Counted from the first letter of the stretch, positions 28,351-38,065 are shown. The stretch is DNA of 64,000 bases from Aeromicrobium sp. Root472D3 (GCF_001426485.1 NZ_LMET01000001.1:2594121-2658120), one strand, 5' to 3'. A program made the numbers and translations. The notes: a model not told the origin generated them from the letters alone.

Positions 28351-28379
28351 TTGACTTAGTTCAAGAGTCGTATTAAACA
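28351..28379 (+). promoter_or_regulatory. xylB promoter with candidate operator
   Basis: TTGACT (28351-28356) and TAAACA (28374-28379) are 17 bases apart, and the xylB ATG follows 6 bases later, which predicts a leaderless mRNA. Between and over the -10 is an imperfect dyad GTTCAA...TTAAAC (28359-28378) in unusually AT-rich sequence, a plausible site for the ROK repressor. Confidence 0.6.
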
Positions 28380-28385
28380 TGACGC

Positions 28386-29771
28386 ATGGCAGACGACCTG
28401 GTGCTCGGCATCGACTCCTCGACCCAGTCCACCAAGGCCGTCCTGGTGGACGCCTCGAGCGGACGGGTCGTCGAGCAGGCCTCGGCACCCCACCCGCCCG
28501 GCACCTCGGTCGACCCGCGTGCCTGGCTCGACGCCTTCGACACCGCGACCGCCGGCCTGCTCGACCGGGCGTCCGCGCTCGCCGTCGGCGGCCAGCAGCA
28601 CGGCATGGTCGCGCTCGACGCCTCCGGCACGCCGGTGCACGACGCGATCCTCTGGAACGACACCCGCTCCGCGGCACAGGCCCGGACGCTGATCGACGAG
28701 CTGGGCGGGCCCGACGCGTGCGCCGAGGCGGTCGGCAGCGTGCTGGTCGCGTCGTTCACGTCGACCAAGCTGCGCTGGCTGCGCGACCACCAGCCCGACG
28801 CCGCCCGACGCACGGCCGAGGTGCTGCTCCCCCACGACTACGTGTCGCGCCACGTCACGGGCGGCGAGGCGTTCACCGACCGCGGCGACGCGTCGGGCAC
28901 GGGCTACTTCTCGACCGCGGACGACGCGTGGCGTCCCGACCTCGCCGAGGCGGCGATCGGCCACGCCGTCGCCCTCCCCCGCATCGTCGGCCCGGCCGAG
29001 ACCGCCGCCGTCACGGCCTCGGGCCTGGTGCTCGGCGCGGGAACCGGCGACAACATGGCCGCCGCGCTGGCGCTCGACCTCGGCCCCGGCGACGTCGTCG
29101 TCTCGATCGGCACCTCGGGCGTCGCCTCGACGATCAGCACCACGAGGGTCTCCGACGGCACCGGCGCCGTGACCGGGTTCGCGGACGCGACCGGCAACTT
29201 CCTGCCCATGGGCACCACGATGAACGCCGCGCGCATCCTCGACCTGCAGTGCGCGCTGCTCGGCGTCGACCACCACGAGCTCGGACGCCTCGCGCTCGCC
29301 GCGCCCTCGGGCGCCCACGGGCTGACGATCTCGCCGTACTACGCGGGCGAGCGCACCCCCAACCGTCCCGACGCCACCGGCACGTGGTCGGGCCTGACGG
29401 CCGCGACCACCCGCGAGGACGTCGCGCGAGCGGCCTTCGAGGCGCTCCTGTGCTCGCTCGCCGACGCGGTCGACCTCGTGACGTCGATGACGGGCGAGCC
29501 GGTCCGCCGCATCCTGATGGTCGGCGGCGCCGCGGCCAACCCCGCGGTGCACGCGCTCGCCCCGGCCGTCCTCGGGGCCCCCGTCACCGTCCCGGCCCCC
29601 GGCGAGTACGTCGCGCTCGGCGCCGCCCGCCAGGCCGCCTGGGCGCTGTCCGGATCGTCCACCCTCCCGGACTGGACGCCTCCGGCCTCGGAGACGTACG
29701 AGGCCGAGGCGACGCCCGCCGTGCGCGAGGCCTACGCGCAGCTGCGCGACCGCACCGCAGCGTGGCACTGA
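28386..29771 (+). CDS. xylB: Xylulokinase
   Basis: FGGY-family kinase phosphorylating D-xylulose to xylulose-5-phosphate, 461 residues. The N-terminal ATPase motif [15 protein letters not shown] is at residues 8-22, the xylulokinase substrate motif [11 protein letters not shown] near 68-78 with ILWNDTRS, and the second domain carries [12 protein letters not shown] and [25 protein letters not shown]. It heads the operon with xylA and a ROK repressor. The start follows a good promoter (28351-28379) by 6 bases. The gap to xylA is 46 bases. Confidence 0.96.
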   Translation: MADDLVLGIDSSTQSTKAVLVDASSGRVVEQASAPHPPGTSVDPRAWLDAFDTATAGLLDRASALAVGGQQHGMVALDASGTPVHDAILWNDTRSAAQARTLIDELGGPDACAEAVGSVLVASFTSTKLRWLRDHQPDAARRTAEVLLPHDYVSRHVTGGEAFTDRGDASGTGYFSTADDAWRPDLAEAAIGHAVALPRIVGPAETAAVTASGLVLGAGTGDNMAAALALDLGPGDVVVSIGTSGVASTISTTRVSDGTGAVTGFADATGNFLPMGTTMNAARILDLQCALLGVDHHELGRLALAAPSGAHGLTISPYYAGERTPNRPDATGTWSGLTAATTREDVARAAFEALLCSLADAVDLVTSMTGEPVRRILMVGGAAANPAVHALAPAVLGAPVTVPAPGEYVALGAARQAAWALSGSSTLPDWTPPASETYEAEATPAVREAYAQLRDRTAAWH

Positions 29772-29817
29772 GCACCCCCACCCCCGACATCCAGCACCCA
29801 CAACAGATTGGCAGAGC

Positions 29818-30978
29818 ATGACCATCCCCACCCCCGCCCCGTCCGACAAGTTCTCCTTCGGTCTGTGGACCGTCGCCTACGGCGGACGTGACCCGTTCGG
29901 CGACGCGACCCGCGCCCCGATGGACCCCGTCTACGCGCTCGAGAACCTCGCCCGCATCGGCGCCTACGGCGTCAACTTCCACGACGACGACCTGATCCCG
30001 TTCGGCTCGGACGACGCGACCCGCGACGGCATCATCCAGCGCTGGAAGAAGGGTCTCGACGACACCGGCCTGGTCGTCACGACCGCCACGACGAACCTGT
30101 TCACGCACCCCGTCTTCAAGGACGGCGGCTTCACGTCGAACGACCGCGACGTCCGCCGCTTCGCGATCCGCAAGGTCATGCGCAACATCGACCTGGCCGC
30201 CGAGCTCGGCGCCAAGGTCTACGTGTGCTGGGGCGGCCGCGAGGGCGCCGAGTCGGGTGCGGCCAAGGACGTCGCGGCGGCGCTCGACCGCTACCGCGAG
30301 GCCTTCAACGTCCTGGGCGAGTTCGTCCACGACAAGGGCTACGACATGAAGTTCGCGATCGAGCCTAAGCCCAACGAGCCCCGCGGTGACATCCTCCTGC
30401 CGACGATCGGTCACGCGCTGGCGTTCATCGAGACGCTCGACCGCTCCGAGAACGTGGGCGTCAACCCCGAGATCGGGCACGAGGAGATGGCCGGCCTCAA
30501 CGCGGCGCACGGCTACGCGCAGGCGCTGTGGCAGGGCAAGCTGTTCCACATCGACCTCAACGGCCAGAGCGGACCCCGCTACGACCAGGACTTCCGCTTC
30601 GGCGCGGGCAACGTGCGCGGCGCCTTCTGGGTCGTCGACACGATCCTGGCCGGCGGCTACGACGGCCCCGTGCACTTCGACTTCAAGACGCCCCGCACCG
30701 AGGACGACAACGGCGTCTGGGCGTCGGCGGCGGGCTGCATGACGAACTACCTCGTGCTGCGCGACAAGGTGCAGGCGTTCCGCGCCGACCCCGAGGTGCA
30801 GGCCGCCCTCGAGGCCGCCAAGCTGCCCGAGCTGTCCGTCCCGACGCTCGGCGAGGGCGAGGGCTGGGCCGAGCTCGAGACGGCCACGATGGCCGACCCC
30901 GACGAGCTCGCCGCCCGCGGTGCCGCGTTCGAGCACCTCGACCAGCTCGCCCTCGAGCACCTGTACGGGGTGCGCTGA
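29818..30978 (+). CDS. xylA: Xylose isomerase
   Basis: Converts D-xylose to D-xylulose; metal-dependent TIM barrel of the short actinobacterial type I class, 386 residues. Seen are [17 protein letters not shown], the catalytic histidine in [38 protein letters not shown], the metal ligands in [26 protein letters not shown] and [19 protein letters not shown], and [12 protein letters not shown]. The ATG at 29818 follows a weak purine-rich site. Just upstream (29800-29811) is ACAACAGATTGG, nearly identical to an element in front of xylF. Confidence 0.97.
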   Translation: MTIPTPAPSDKFSFGLWTVAYGGRDPFGDATRAPMDPVYALENLARIGAYGVNFHDDDLIPFGSDDATRDGIIQRWKKGLDDTGLVVTTATTNLFTHPVFKDGGFTSNDRDVRRFAIRKVMRNIDLAAELGAKVYVCWGGREGAESGAAKDVAAALDRYREAFNVLGEFVHDKGYDMKFAIEPKPNEPRGDILLPTIGHALAFIETLDRSENVGVNPEIGHEEMAGLNAAHGYAQALWQGKLFHIDLNGQSGPRYDQDFRFGAGNVRGAFWVVDTILAGGYDGPVHFDFKTPRTEDDNGVWASAAGCMTNYLVLRDKVQAFRADPEVQAALEAAKLPELSVPTLGEGEGWAELETATMADPDELAARGAAFEHLDQLALEHLYGVR

Positions 30979-30980
30979 GC

Positions 30981-32189
30981 GTGGCCCAGACCGTCCGGCA
31001 CGCCGGGGCCCCCACGGGCACCGAGCAGGTGCGACGCCAGAACACCGGCCTCGTCCTGCGCTCGCTGCGTGCCGACGGTCCTGCCACGCGCACCGAGCTG
31101 GCCCGGCGCACCGGGCTGGCCAAGGCCACGGTCGGGACGATCGTGGCCGAGCTCGAGAACGGTCGGGCGGTCACCGAGGGCGACACCGCGTCGCCCTCGG
31201 GGCCGTCCGGCCGCGGACGTCCGGGGCGTCCCGTCACCCTGACCGGCGAGTCCGTCATCGGGCTGGGGCTCGAGGTCAACGTCGACTACGTCGCGGCCGT
31301 CGCGATCGACCTGGCCGGTCGGGTCGTGGTCGTCGAGACCCGCCCCGTCACGACGGCCGGGCAGCCGCCCAGCGCCCGCGAGCTCGTCGGGCTCGCGACC
31401 GACGTCCGGTCGGCCCTGGTGGCCGAGGGGCGCTCCGTCGTCAGCGCGACCGTCGCGGTGCCCGGCCTCGTGGCCCACGACAGCCGGACCGTCTCGTGGG
31501 CACCCAACCTCGGCTGGGACGGTCGCGCACTGGCCGACGAGCTCGAGGAGGCCTTCGGGGGCGACTGCCCCACGACCGTCGACAACGACGCCAACTGCGC
31601 GGCCCTGGCCGAGGCGTCGCACGGCGTCGCGACCGACGTCGACGACTCGCTGTACCTGACCGGCACGATCGGCATCGGCGCCGGCATCGTGCGCGGCGGG
31701 ACGATCGTGCGTGGCGGGTCGGGCTTCGCGGGCGAGGTCGGCCACATGCCGATCGGTGCCCCCGCGGCACCGTGCGGCTGCGGACGCCTGGGGTGCTGGG
31801 AGGCGTCGGTCGGCCTGCGCGCGATGCTCGCGGCGGTCGGCATGGACGAGCAGTCGACCCCCCTGCGCACCGCGACCGCCGTCGCGGAGCGGGCCTCATC
31901 GGACGAGCGGGTGCGCGCGGCCCTGGAGGTGCTGGGCCTCGATCTCGGGCGCGGCCTCGCGACGCTCGCCGCCGTCCTCGACCCGACCGCGATCGTGCTG
32001 GGCGGCTACTTCGTCCCGCTCGGCGAGTTCGTCGTGCCGGCAGCCCGGGCCGTCCTGGCCGAGCGCCTGCCGACCGCCGACCTGCACCTGCCCGACATCC
32101 GCCTGAGCTCGCTCGGCATCCACGCCGCGGCCCTCGGCGCGGCCGAGCACGCGCTGAGCGACGTGTTCTCCGGCTCCCTGACGCTGTGA
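30981..32189 (+). CDS. xylR: ROK-family transcriptional repressor, XylR-type
   Basis: A 402-residue ROK repressor. The winged helix-turn-helix spans about residues 18-65 (NTGLVLRSLRADGPATRTELARRTGLAKATVGTIVAELENG). The ROK sugar-kinase fold follows, with GTIGIGAGIVRGGTIVRGGSGFAGEVGHMPIG and the zinc motif CGCGRLGCWE. As third gene of xylB-xylA-xylR, starting 2 bases after xylA, it most likely represses the operon and responds to xylose. The GTG at 30981 is the first conserved start. Candidate operators are the dyad at the xylB -10 and the 28316-28339 repeat. Confidence 0.92.
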   Translation: MAQTVRHAGAPTGTEQVRRQNTGLVLRSLRADGPATRTELARRTGLAKATVGTIVAELENGRAVTEGDTASPSGPSGRGRPGRPVTLTGESVIGLGLEVNVDYVAAVAIDLAGRVVVVETRPVTTAGQPPSARELVGLATDVRSALVAEGRSVVSATVAVPGLVAHDSRTVSWAPNLGWDGRALADELEEAFGGDCPTTVDNDANCAALAEASHGVATDVDDSLYLTGTIGIGAGIVRGGTIVRGGSGFAGEVGHMPIGAPAAPCGCGRLGCWEASVGLRAMLAAVGMDEQSTPLRTATAVAERASSDERVRAALEVLGLDLGRGLATLAAVLDPTAIVLGGYFVPLGEFVVPAARAVLAERLPTADLHLPDIRLSSLGIHAAALGAAEHALSDVFSGSLTL

Positions 32190-32196
32190 CCCGCCC

Positions 32197-32214
32197 GACG
32201 CCTCGACGGGCGTC
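32197..32214. terminator. Short hairpin between xylR and the convergent hydrolase gene
   Basis: Arms GACGCC and GGCGTC with a 6-base loop end one base before the stop of the convergent gene. It is weak, but it is the only structure in the 25-bp gap. Confidence 0.4.
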
Positions 32215-33036
32215 TCACGTCAGGTGGTCGTTCGCCCCGCTGACCCACTCGACGTAGCGCTGCGCGGACCGCTGGACGATCGCGTCGGCACCCGGACCGA
32301 TGCCGGCCCCGACGTTGTTGTAGAGGTGGTCGTACTCCCACCGACCGACGTGCGCGGCGATGCGGCGCACGACCGCGGCCGACAGCGGGATGCGGTTGGG
32401 GTAGCTGCGCAGGAACGTCACTCCCCCGTCGGCGACCGGGAAGATCGCGTCGCCGGCCAGCAGCAGGCCGCGTCCCGTCTCGGGCGGGTCGACCCAGAGC
32501 GCGACGGTGCTGCCCGGGAAGTGACCGCCGACCTGGTCGAGCAGCAGGCCGGGGAGCACCTCGAACGCGTCGGTCCACGTGCGCATCGCCGGGACCCGGT
32601 GACCGACCCACCGGTCGTCGGCGTCCGCGACCCAGATCGGTGCGTCGTCGAAGGCCGCCGACCACGCCGACTGCGCCCCGTACATGTGCGGGTGGCTGGC
32701 GACGATCGCGGCGACGCCGCCGAGCTCGCGGACCCGGTCGACCGATGCCGCGTCGATCAGGCCCGGCGGGTCGAACAGCAGGTTGCCCGCAGCGGTGCGG
32801 ACCAGCGACGCCCGCTGGCCGATGCCCACGTCGTCGGCGCCGACCGACCAGAATCGGTCCGACACCCGGGTGACGTCGACCGACCGACCCTGCGACCGCA
32901 GCCGCTCGAGGGTCGTCCACCTCTGGCCCGCGGCGGGGACGTACTGGCGCTCGTCGTCGCAGATCGGGCAGGGCCCGGGCGCGTCGGCGGAGGGTCCGCG
33001 CTCGACGGCGCAGGCCTCGCAGAGCCACACCGTCAT
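32215..33036 (-). CDS. Zinc-ribbon MBL-fold protein with altered metal motif
   Basis: A 273-residue protein with two parts. Residues 1-35 form a rubredoxin-like zinc ribbon (CEAC at residues 6-9 and CPIC near 23-26, then DDERQYVPAAGQRWTT). The rest is an MBL fold: VASHPHMYG replaces the usual HxHxDH, keeping the first two histidines but losing Asp-His; GGHFPGSTVALW, LLAGDAIF and a C-terminal HLYNNVGAGIG remain. Activity may be changed or lost; I recall similar SHPHMYG proteins in other actinobacteria. Its ATG overlaps the stop of the PP2C phosphatase gene (ATGA), so the pair is translationally coupled. Confidence 0.78.
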   Translation of the reverse strand: MTVWLCEACAVERGPSADAPGPCPICDDERQYVPAAGQRWTTLERLRSQGRSVDVTRVSDRFWSVGADDVGIGQRASLVRTAAGNLLFDPPGLIDAASVDRVRELGGVAAIVASHPHMYGAQSAWSAAFDDAPIWVADADDRWVGHRVPAMRTWTDAFEVLPGLLLDQVGGHFPGSTVALWVDPPETGRGLLLAGDAIFPVADGGVTFLRSYPNRIPLSAAVVRRIAAHVGRWEYDHLYNNVGAGIGPGADAIVQRSAQRYVEWVSGANDHLT

Positions 33037-34655
33037 CGCGGCACCGGTCCGGTGCGCAGCACCAGCAGCGCCACGTCGTCGTCGACCGTGCCGGGCATCT
33101 GCGCGAGCAGCAGCTCGCAGACCTGCTCGAGGTCGAGGTGCTGCGTGTCGGCGAGCACCTGCTCGAGCCACGCGAACCCGTCGTCGAGGTCGTGGTCGCG
33201 CCGCTCGATCAGGCCGTCGGTGTAGAGCACCACGGTGCTGCCGACGGGAGCCACGACGTGGTGGTCGACCCGCTCGGCGGCCAGCAGGCCCAGCAGGACG
33301 TCGGCCTTGCGGTGCAGCACCGTCGCGACGCCGTCGGGCGAGACCAGCACGGGCGGCGGATGACCCGCGTTCGACCAGCGGAAGGTCATCGCACCGTCGT
33401 CGGCGGCATCAGCGAGGTGGGCGACGACCGCCGTCGCGAGCACGTCGAGCTGCAGGCCCGTCACCGCGCCCTCGAGCGACGACAGCACCTCGGCGGGCGT
33501 CTGCCGCGCCGTCATCGAGACGCCGCGGGTCAGGTTGCGCAACTGCGCCATCATCGCCGCCGCGTCGCGGTCGTGACCCGTCACGTCGCCGATGACGACG
33601 GCGAGGTCGCCGTGCGGCAGCGCGAAGGCGTCGTACCAGTCGCCGCCGACCTGCGCCTCGGTCGAGGCCGGCACGTAGCGCACGGCCACCTGGACGTCGT
33701 CGCGCTGCACGGGGCGCGACAGCAGGCTGCGCTGCAGCGTCTCGGACAGCTGGGCCTCGAGCTCGCGGTGCGCCCGCTCGGCCTGCTCGGTCCGGGCGCG
33801 TCCCAACGCCCTGCCGACGATCGAGGCGGCCAGGCGGATCGTGTCGCGCAGGTCGCGGTCGACCCTGACCCGCGGCGCCAGTCGCAGCACCAGGACGAAC
33901 GGCTCGACGCCCGCCCGGGTGGCGCCCGCCACCGCCCACGCGATCCGGGCACCGTCGTCGAGGGTCTGGACGACGACGTGCTCGCCGTCGAGCGGCTCGT
34001 CCGGGGCGTCGGGCAGGCCGGTCGTGCGACCGTGCTCGTCGACGGTGGCCTCGCGGATGTCGACGACCTCGAGCTCGTCGGACCCGCCGCGCAGCACCTG
34101 CAGCGCGCGGGCACGGACGTCGTCGGCGTCCGCGACGTCGGCGAGCTCCTCGGACAGCCGCGCGAGCAGCTCGACGCGTCGCTGCCCCTGCACCTGGCGG
34201 GTCGTCTCGGTCACGACGTCGATGACGCCCTCGATCGTGCCGTCGGAGCCGCGGACCGCCGAGTACGAGAACGTGAAGTAGCAGTCCTCGAGGAAGCCGT
34301 GGCGCTCGAGCGGCACCAGGGCGTGCTCGACCAGGAGCGCCTCACCCGTCTCGGCGACGCCCTGCATCATGGGCGCGATCTGCGGCCACGCCTCGGCGAA
34401 CACGACCTCGGCGGGCGCGCCGATCGCGGCCGGGTGCTTGTCGCCGATGAGCTCGACGTAGGCCTCGTTGTAGAGCACGACGAACGACGGTGCCCACAGC
34501 AGCGTCATCGGGAACTTGCTGTGCATCATCAGGTCGACGGTGCCGCGCAACGTCGGGCTCCAGGTGTCGACCGCGCCCAGCGGGGTGGACGCCCAGTCCA
34601 CCTGGTCGAGCCCCGGGCGCAGGCCGCCGGCTGCCGAGAAGAGATCGCGCTGCAC
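33033..34655 (-). CDS. PAS/GAF-like sensor with PP2C (SpoIIE-type) phosphatase domain
   Basis: A 540-residue RsbU-like serine phosphatase. Residues about 40-135 resemble a PAS domain (FPMTLLWAPSFVVLYNEAYVELIGDKHPAAIG). The middle 150-290 looks like a GAF region. The C-terminal PP2C_SIG domain (about 305-535) has QVGGDWYDAFALPHGDLAVVIGDVTGHDRDAAAMMAQLRNLTR, FRWSNAGHPPPVLVSPDG and STVVLYTDGLIERRDHDLDDG, and ends in a metal-binding DDDVALLVLR. Such proteins dephosphorylate anti-anti-sigma factors in stress signalling; no such factor is nearby. The GTG at 34655 follows TAGGAT by 6 bases (leaderless). It is coupled to the zinc-ribbon protein. Confidence 0.9.
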   Translation of the reverse strand: MQRDLFSAAGGLRPGLDQVDWASTPLGAVDTWSPTLRGTVDLMMHSKFPMTLLWAPSFVVLYNEAYVELIGDKHPAAIGAPAEVVFAEAWPQIAPMMQGVAETGEALLVEHALVPLERHGFLEDCYFTFSYSAVRGSDGTIEGVIDVVTETTRQVQGQRRVELLARLSEELADVADADDVRARALQVLRGGSDELEVVDIREATVDEHGRTTGLPDAPDEPLDGEHVVVQTLDDGARIAWAVAGATRAGVEPFVLVLRLAPRVRVDRDLRDTIRLAASIVGRALGRARTEQAERAHRELEAQLSETLQRSLLSRPVQRDDVQVAVRYVPASTEAQVGGDWYDAFALPHGDLAVVIGDVTGHDRDAAAMMAQLRNLTRGVSMTARQTPAEVLSSLEGAVTGLQLDVLATAVVAHLADAADDGAMTFRWSNAGHPPPVLVSPDGVATVLHRKADVLLGLLAAERVDHHVVAPVGSTVVLYTDGLIERRDHDLDDGFAWLEQVLADTQHLDLEQVCELLLAQMPGTVDDDVALLVLRTGPVPR

Positions 34656-34676
34656 GACACGATCCTACTGAACCGC

Positions 34677-35900
34677 TCAGCTGGCCAGCGCCGCATCGGC
34701 GTCGCGGCACGACGCCGCGAGCCGCTCGACCGGATCGGCCAGCAGCGGCTCGAAGGCCAGCTCGGCCGCGCCGTGCAGCACCGAGTCGCCGCTCAGGCCG
34801 GGCAGCGTGACGCGTGCGAGCTCGCGCGGCGCCGTCAGCGCGTGGACGGCCAGCTGCGCCTCCACGTCCTCGTGCACCAGCGGGAACAACGAGCGCAGGT
34901 AGCCGCCCAGCACGATGACCCGCGGGTTCAGCATGTTGACGATGCCCGCGATGCCCCGTCCCAGGTGCGATCCCACGAGCCGCAGCTCGGGCGACGCGTC
35001 GTGCACGCCCTCGAGGAACTCCCCCAGCGCGCCGACCCGCTCGGGCGGGCAGCCGATCGCCGCGGCGATGGCGTCGGCGCCGATCTCGGTCTCCCAGCAC
35101 CCGCGCGCACCGCAGTGGCACAGGCGTCCGTCGGGCTGGAACGGCATGTGGCCGATCTCGCCCGCGTAGCCGCCGGCGCCCTCGAGCTTGTGACCGTTGA
35201 CGATGACACCGGCACCGACGCCGACCTCGCCCGACAGGTAGACGAGGTCCTCGACGCCCACGCCGGCCCCTCGCAGGTGCTCGGCCAGCGCGCCGAGGTC
35301 GGCATCGTTGCCCAGCACGGGGACGCCGAGAGCGCCCAGCCGGACGCCGAGGATCTCGGCGAACGGCACGTCGTGCCAGTCGAGGTTGGGCGCGAAGCGC
35401 ACCAGCCCGTCGTCGGCCCGGATGATCCCCGGCACGCCGACGCCGACGCCGACCAGCGCCGCGTCGGGCTCGACGTCCTTGACGACCAGGCGCATCAGGT
35501 CGACGACCGAGCCCGCAACGGCGTGCGGGTCGTGCCCCGCGGGCACCGGTCCGGTCGCGCGGGACTGGATGACCCCGCCGAGACCCACGCGGGCGACCGT
35601 CAGGCCGTCGACCCGCAGGTCGACCGCCAGGACGTACGCCCCGTTGCGGGCCTTGACGTCGACCGACGGGCGGCCCGCGCCGAGCCGGGCGCCGGAGGGC
35701 TTGGCCTGCTCGGCCAGTCCCAACGACTCCAGCTCGGCGACGAGCCCCGCGATGGTGCTGCGGTTGAGGCCCATGCGCGTCGTCAGCTCGGCCCGCGAGA
35801 GCCGGCCCGCCCGGTGGATGTGCCCCAGGACGGTGCCCAGGTTGTGCCGACGCACGTCCTCCTGGTTGGTGCCGACTCCCGCGCGCCCCGCGGAGGCCAT
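34677..35900 (-). CDS. ROK-family transcriptional repressor of the xylose transporter operon
   Basis: A 407-residue ROK repressor, second in the window. The helix-turn-helix is at about residues 14-62 (DVRRHNLGTVLGHIHRAGRLSRAELTTRMGLNRSTIAGLVAELESLG). The ROK domain has SGEVGVGAGVIVNGHKLEGAGGYAGEIGHMPFQPDG and the zinc motif CHCGARGCWE. It is the last gene of xylF-G-H-ROK; its ATG at 35900 lies 2 bases beyond the xylH TAA. It probably controls the transporter promoter through the dyad at 39238-39258. Confidence 0.92.
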   Translation of the reverse strand: MASAGRAGVGTNQEDVRRHNLGTVLGHIHRAGRLSRAELTTRMGLNRSTIAGLVAELESLGLAEQAKPSGARLGAGRPSVDVKARNGAYVLAVDLRVDGLTVARVGLGGVIQSRATGPVPAGHDPHAVAGSVVDLMRLVVKDVEPDAALVGVGVGVPGIIRADDGLVRFAPNLDWHDVPFAEILGVRLGALGVPVLGNDADLGALAEHLRGAGVGVEDLVYLSGEVGVGAGVIVNGHKLEGAGGYAGEIGHMPFQPDGRLCHCGARGCWETEIGADAIAAAIGCPPERVGALGEFLEGVHDASPELRLVGSHLGRGIAGIVNMLNPRVIVLGGYLRSLFPLVHEDVEAQLAVHALTAPRELARVTLPGLSGDSVLHGAAELAFEPLLADPVERLAASCRDADAALAS

Positions 35901-35902
35901 GG

Positions 35903-37165
35903 TTACAGGCCTGTCGCGGAACGCCGCCTGCGCGAGATCGCGTCGACGGTGGCCGCGAGCAGCAGCACGCCGCCGGTCACGACGTAGTTGATCCACGAGG
36001 CCTGGGCCAGCAGGCCGAGACCGTTGGCGATCGTCGCGATGACCAGGCCACCGACGACGGCGTTGCTCGCCTTGCCCTTGCCACCGAAGAGGCTCGTGCC
36101 ACCGATGACGGCCGCACCGACCGCGTACAGCAGCGTGTTGCCGCCACCGGACGCCGTCGACACCTTGCCGCCGTACGAGGCCAGGACGATGCCGCTGACG
36201 ACCGCCATGGTCGTGCACATCATGAACACCGAGATGCGGATGCGGTCGACGTTGATGCCGGCGCGACGGGCCGCCTCGGCGTTGCCGCCGACGGCGTAGA
36301 CGTGGCGTCCCCAGGTGGTGCGGCCGAGCGCGAACGTCCAGGCGATCAGCAGGACGACGACCAGCGGGATGACGTACGGGATGCCCTCGATCGGGAAGTT
36401 CGGGTTGACGCTGCGGTTCTGGTTCAGGATCAGCGTGATGCCCAGCAGCACGACGGCCATCGCGACGATCTGCACGATGACGACGGCCAGCGGCTGGTGC
36501 TGCAGGTTCTGCGCGACCTTGCGGCGGTGCTGCAGCAGACGCAGCGCGGCGAACACGACGATGATGACGACCGCCGCGATCCAGCCGGCCAGGACGCTCA
36601 TGTTGGTGTTCGCGATCCCGCTGATGACCGGCTGGTCGATGCGGACGGACCCGCCCTCGCCGATCAGCTTGAGCAGGACGCCCTGCAGGCCGAGGAAGAA
36701 CGCCAGGGTCACGACGAACGACGGGATGCCGAGCTTCGCGACGAGCACGCCCGTGACGATGCCGATGACGGTGCCCGTGAGCAGCCCGGCCACGACGGCG
36801 ACGGCCCATCCCTGGCCGTGGTCGACGATCAGCAGGCCCATGACGGCGGCACCCGTGCTGCCGGCCACACCGGCCGACAGGTCGATGTCGCCGAGCAGCA
36901 GCACCGGCACGAGCGCCATCGCGAGGATGATGATCGAGCCGGCCTGCGTGGCCAGGTTGGCCATGTTGAGGTTCGACAGGAAGCGGTCGTTGGCCAGGCC
37001 GAAGACGATGAACAGGACCACGAGTCCGGCGATCGACGGCAGGGCGCCCATGTCGCCGCCGCGCACGCGCTGCACGTAGGCCTTGACGGAGTCGCCGAGG
37101 GTGTTGGACTGCGTGAGGTCGTTGGCGAAGCCTGCCTGCTCCGCGTCGCTGATGATGTCAGCCAT
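35903..37165 (-). CDS. xylH: Xylose/sugar ABC transporter permease (XylH-type)
   Basis: A 420-residue inner-membrane permease of the ribose/xylose type with about 10-12 helices. The family block LVPVLLLGDIDLSAGVAGSTGAAVMG and KLGIPSFVVTLAFFLGLQGVLLKL are visible, and the coupling segment TTWGRHVYAVGGNAEAARRAGINVDRI contacts the ATPase. It works with XylG and XylF for sugar uptake. The ATG at 37165 lies 19 bases after xylG. Confidence 0.93.
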   Translation of the reverse strand: MADIISDAEQAGFANDLTQSNTLGDSVKAYVQRVRGGDMGALPSIAGLVVLFIVFGLANDRFLSNLNMANLATQAGSIIILAMALVPVLLLGDIDLSAGVAGSTGAAVMGLLIVDHGQGWAVAVVAGLLTGTVIGIVTGVLVAKLGIPSFVVTLAFFLGLQGVLLKLIGEGGSVRIDQPVISGIANTNMSVLAGWIAAVVIIVVFAALRLLQHRRKVAQNLQHQPLAVVIVQIVAMAVVLLGITLILNQNRSVNPNFPIEGIPYVIPLVVVLLIAWTFALGRTTWGRHVYAVGGNAEAARRAGINVDRIRISVFMMCTTMAVVSGIVLASYGGKVSTASGGGNTLLYAVGAAVIGGTSLFGGKGKASNAVVGGLVIATIANGLGLLAQASWINYVVTGGVLLLAATVDAISRRRRSATGL

Positions 37166-37184
37166 GAGTGGTGTGTCCCCCGGT

Positions 37185-37964
37185 TCAGACGGTGGTGGAC
37201 GGGCGCGGGGCCACGTCGAGGTCGGATGATGTGCCGGTCGTGATGAGCTCGACCACTTGGCGCGAGGTGACGTCCTTCGTCGCGACGTCGGCCGCGACGC
37301 GGCCGAGGTACAGCGCGGTGATGCGGTCGGCGACCTCGAACACGTCCGTGAGGTTGTGCGAGATCAGCAGCACGCCGACGCCGGAGTCGGCCAGACGGCG
37401 CACGAGGTCGAGCACCTGTCGGGTCTGGGCCACGCCGAGGGCAGCGGTCGGCTCGTCGAGCAGCACGACCTTGGAGTTCCACAGCACCGACTTGGCGATC
37501 GCCACGGTCTGGCGCTGGCCGCCCGACAGGCTCGACACGCTCTGGCGCACCGACTTGACGGTGCGGACCGACAGCGACTTGAGCGCCTCGCGTGCCTTGG
37601 CCTCCATCGTCGACTCGTCGAGGACGATGCCGTTCTTGCTCTCGCGACCGAGGAACATGTTCTCGACGATGTCGAGGTTGTCGCACAGGGCGAGGTCCTG
37701 GTAGACGATCTCGATGCCGAGGGCCGCGGCGTCCTTCGGTCCGTGGACCGAGACCTTCTCGCCCTCGAAGAGGTAGTCGCCGGTGTCGGCGGGGTAGATG
37801 CCTGCGATGGCCTTGACCAGCGTCGACTTGCCGGCGCCGTTGTCGCCGACGAGGGCGGTCACCTGACCGGGGTAGATGGCGAGGTCGACGTCGTGCAGGA
37901 CGTGGACGACGCCGAAGCTCTTGTTGACTCCGCGCAGCTGCAGGAGTGGGGTCGTGTCGCTCAT
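37185..37964 (-). CDS. xylG: Xylose/sugar ABC transporter ATP-binding protein (single module)
   Basis: A 259-residue ABC ATPase. Walker A is GDNGAGKSTLVKAIAG near residues 39-54, the Q-loop is in EIVYQDLALCDNLDIVENMFLG, the signature is SVSSLSGGQRQTVAIAK, Walker B is VVLLDEPTAALG, and the H-loop is LLISHNLTDV. Unlike the tandem 500-residue XylG of E. coli it has one module and must work as a homodimer. The ATG at 37964 follows a 101-base gap after xylF that holds a strong hairpin. Confidence 0.93.
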   Translation of the reverse strand: MSDTTPLLQLRGVNKSFGVVHVLHDVDLAIYPGQVTALVGDNGAGKSTLVKAIAGIYPADTGDYLFEGEKVSVHGPKDAAALGIEIVYQDLALCDNLDIVENMFLGRESKNGIVLDESTMEAKAREALKSLSVRTVKSVRQSVSSLSGGQRQTVAIAKSVLWNSKVVLLDEPTAALGVAQTRQVLDLVRRLADSGVGVLLISHNLTDVFEVADRITALYLGRVAADVATKDVTSRQVVELITTGTSSDLDVAPRPSTTV

Positions 37965-38021
37965 GGTGAGCCTTCCGAGGTGCTGGTTCCGAGATGTGAC
38001 GGGGGTGGTGCGAGCAGCAGC

Positions 38022-38058
38022 GGGTGCGGCCCGCCGGCGTGACCGGCGGACCGCACCC
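38022..38058 (-). terminator. Intra-operon hairpin between xylF and xylG
   Basis: GGGTGCGG and CCCGCCGG pair with CCGGCGGA and CCGCACCC around a 5-base loop, 7 bases past the xylF stop (15 base pairs with one mismatch). It could partially terminate transcription or protect xylF mRNA, giving more binding protein than transporter. Confidence 0.75.
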
Positions 38059-38065
38059 CTGGGTG

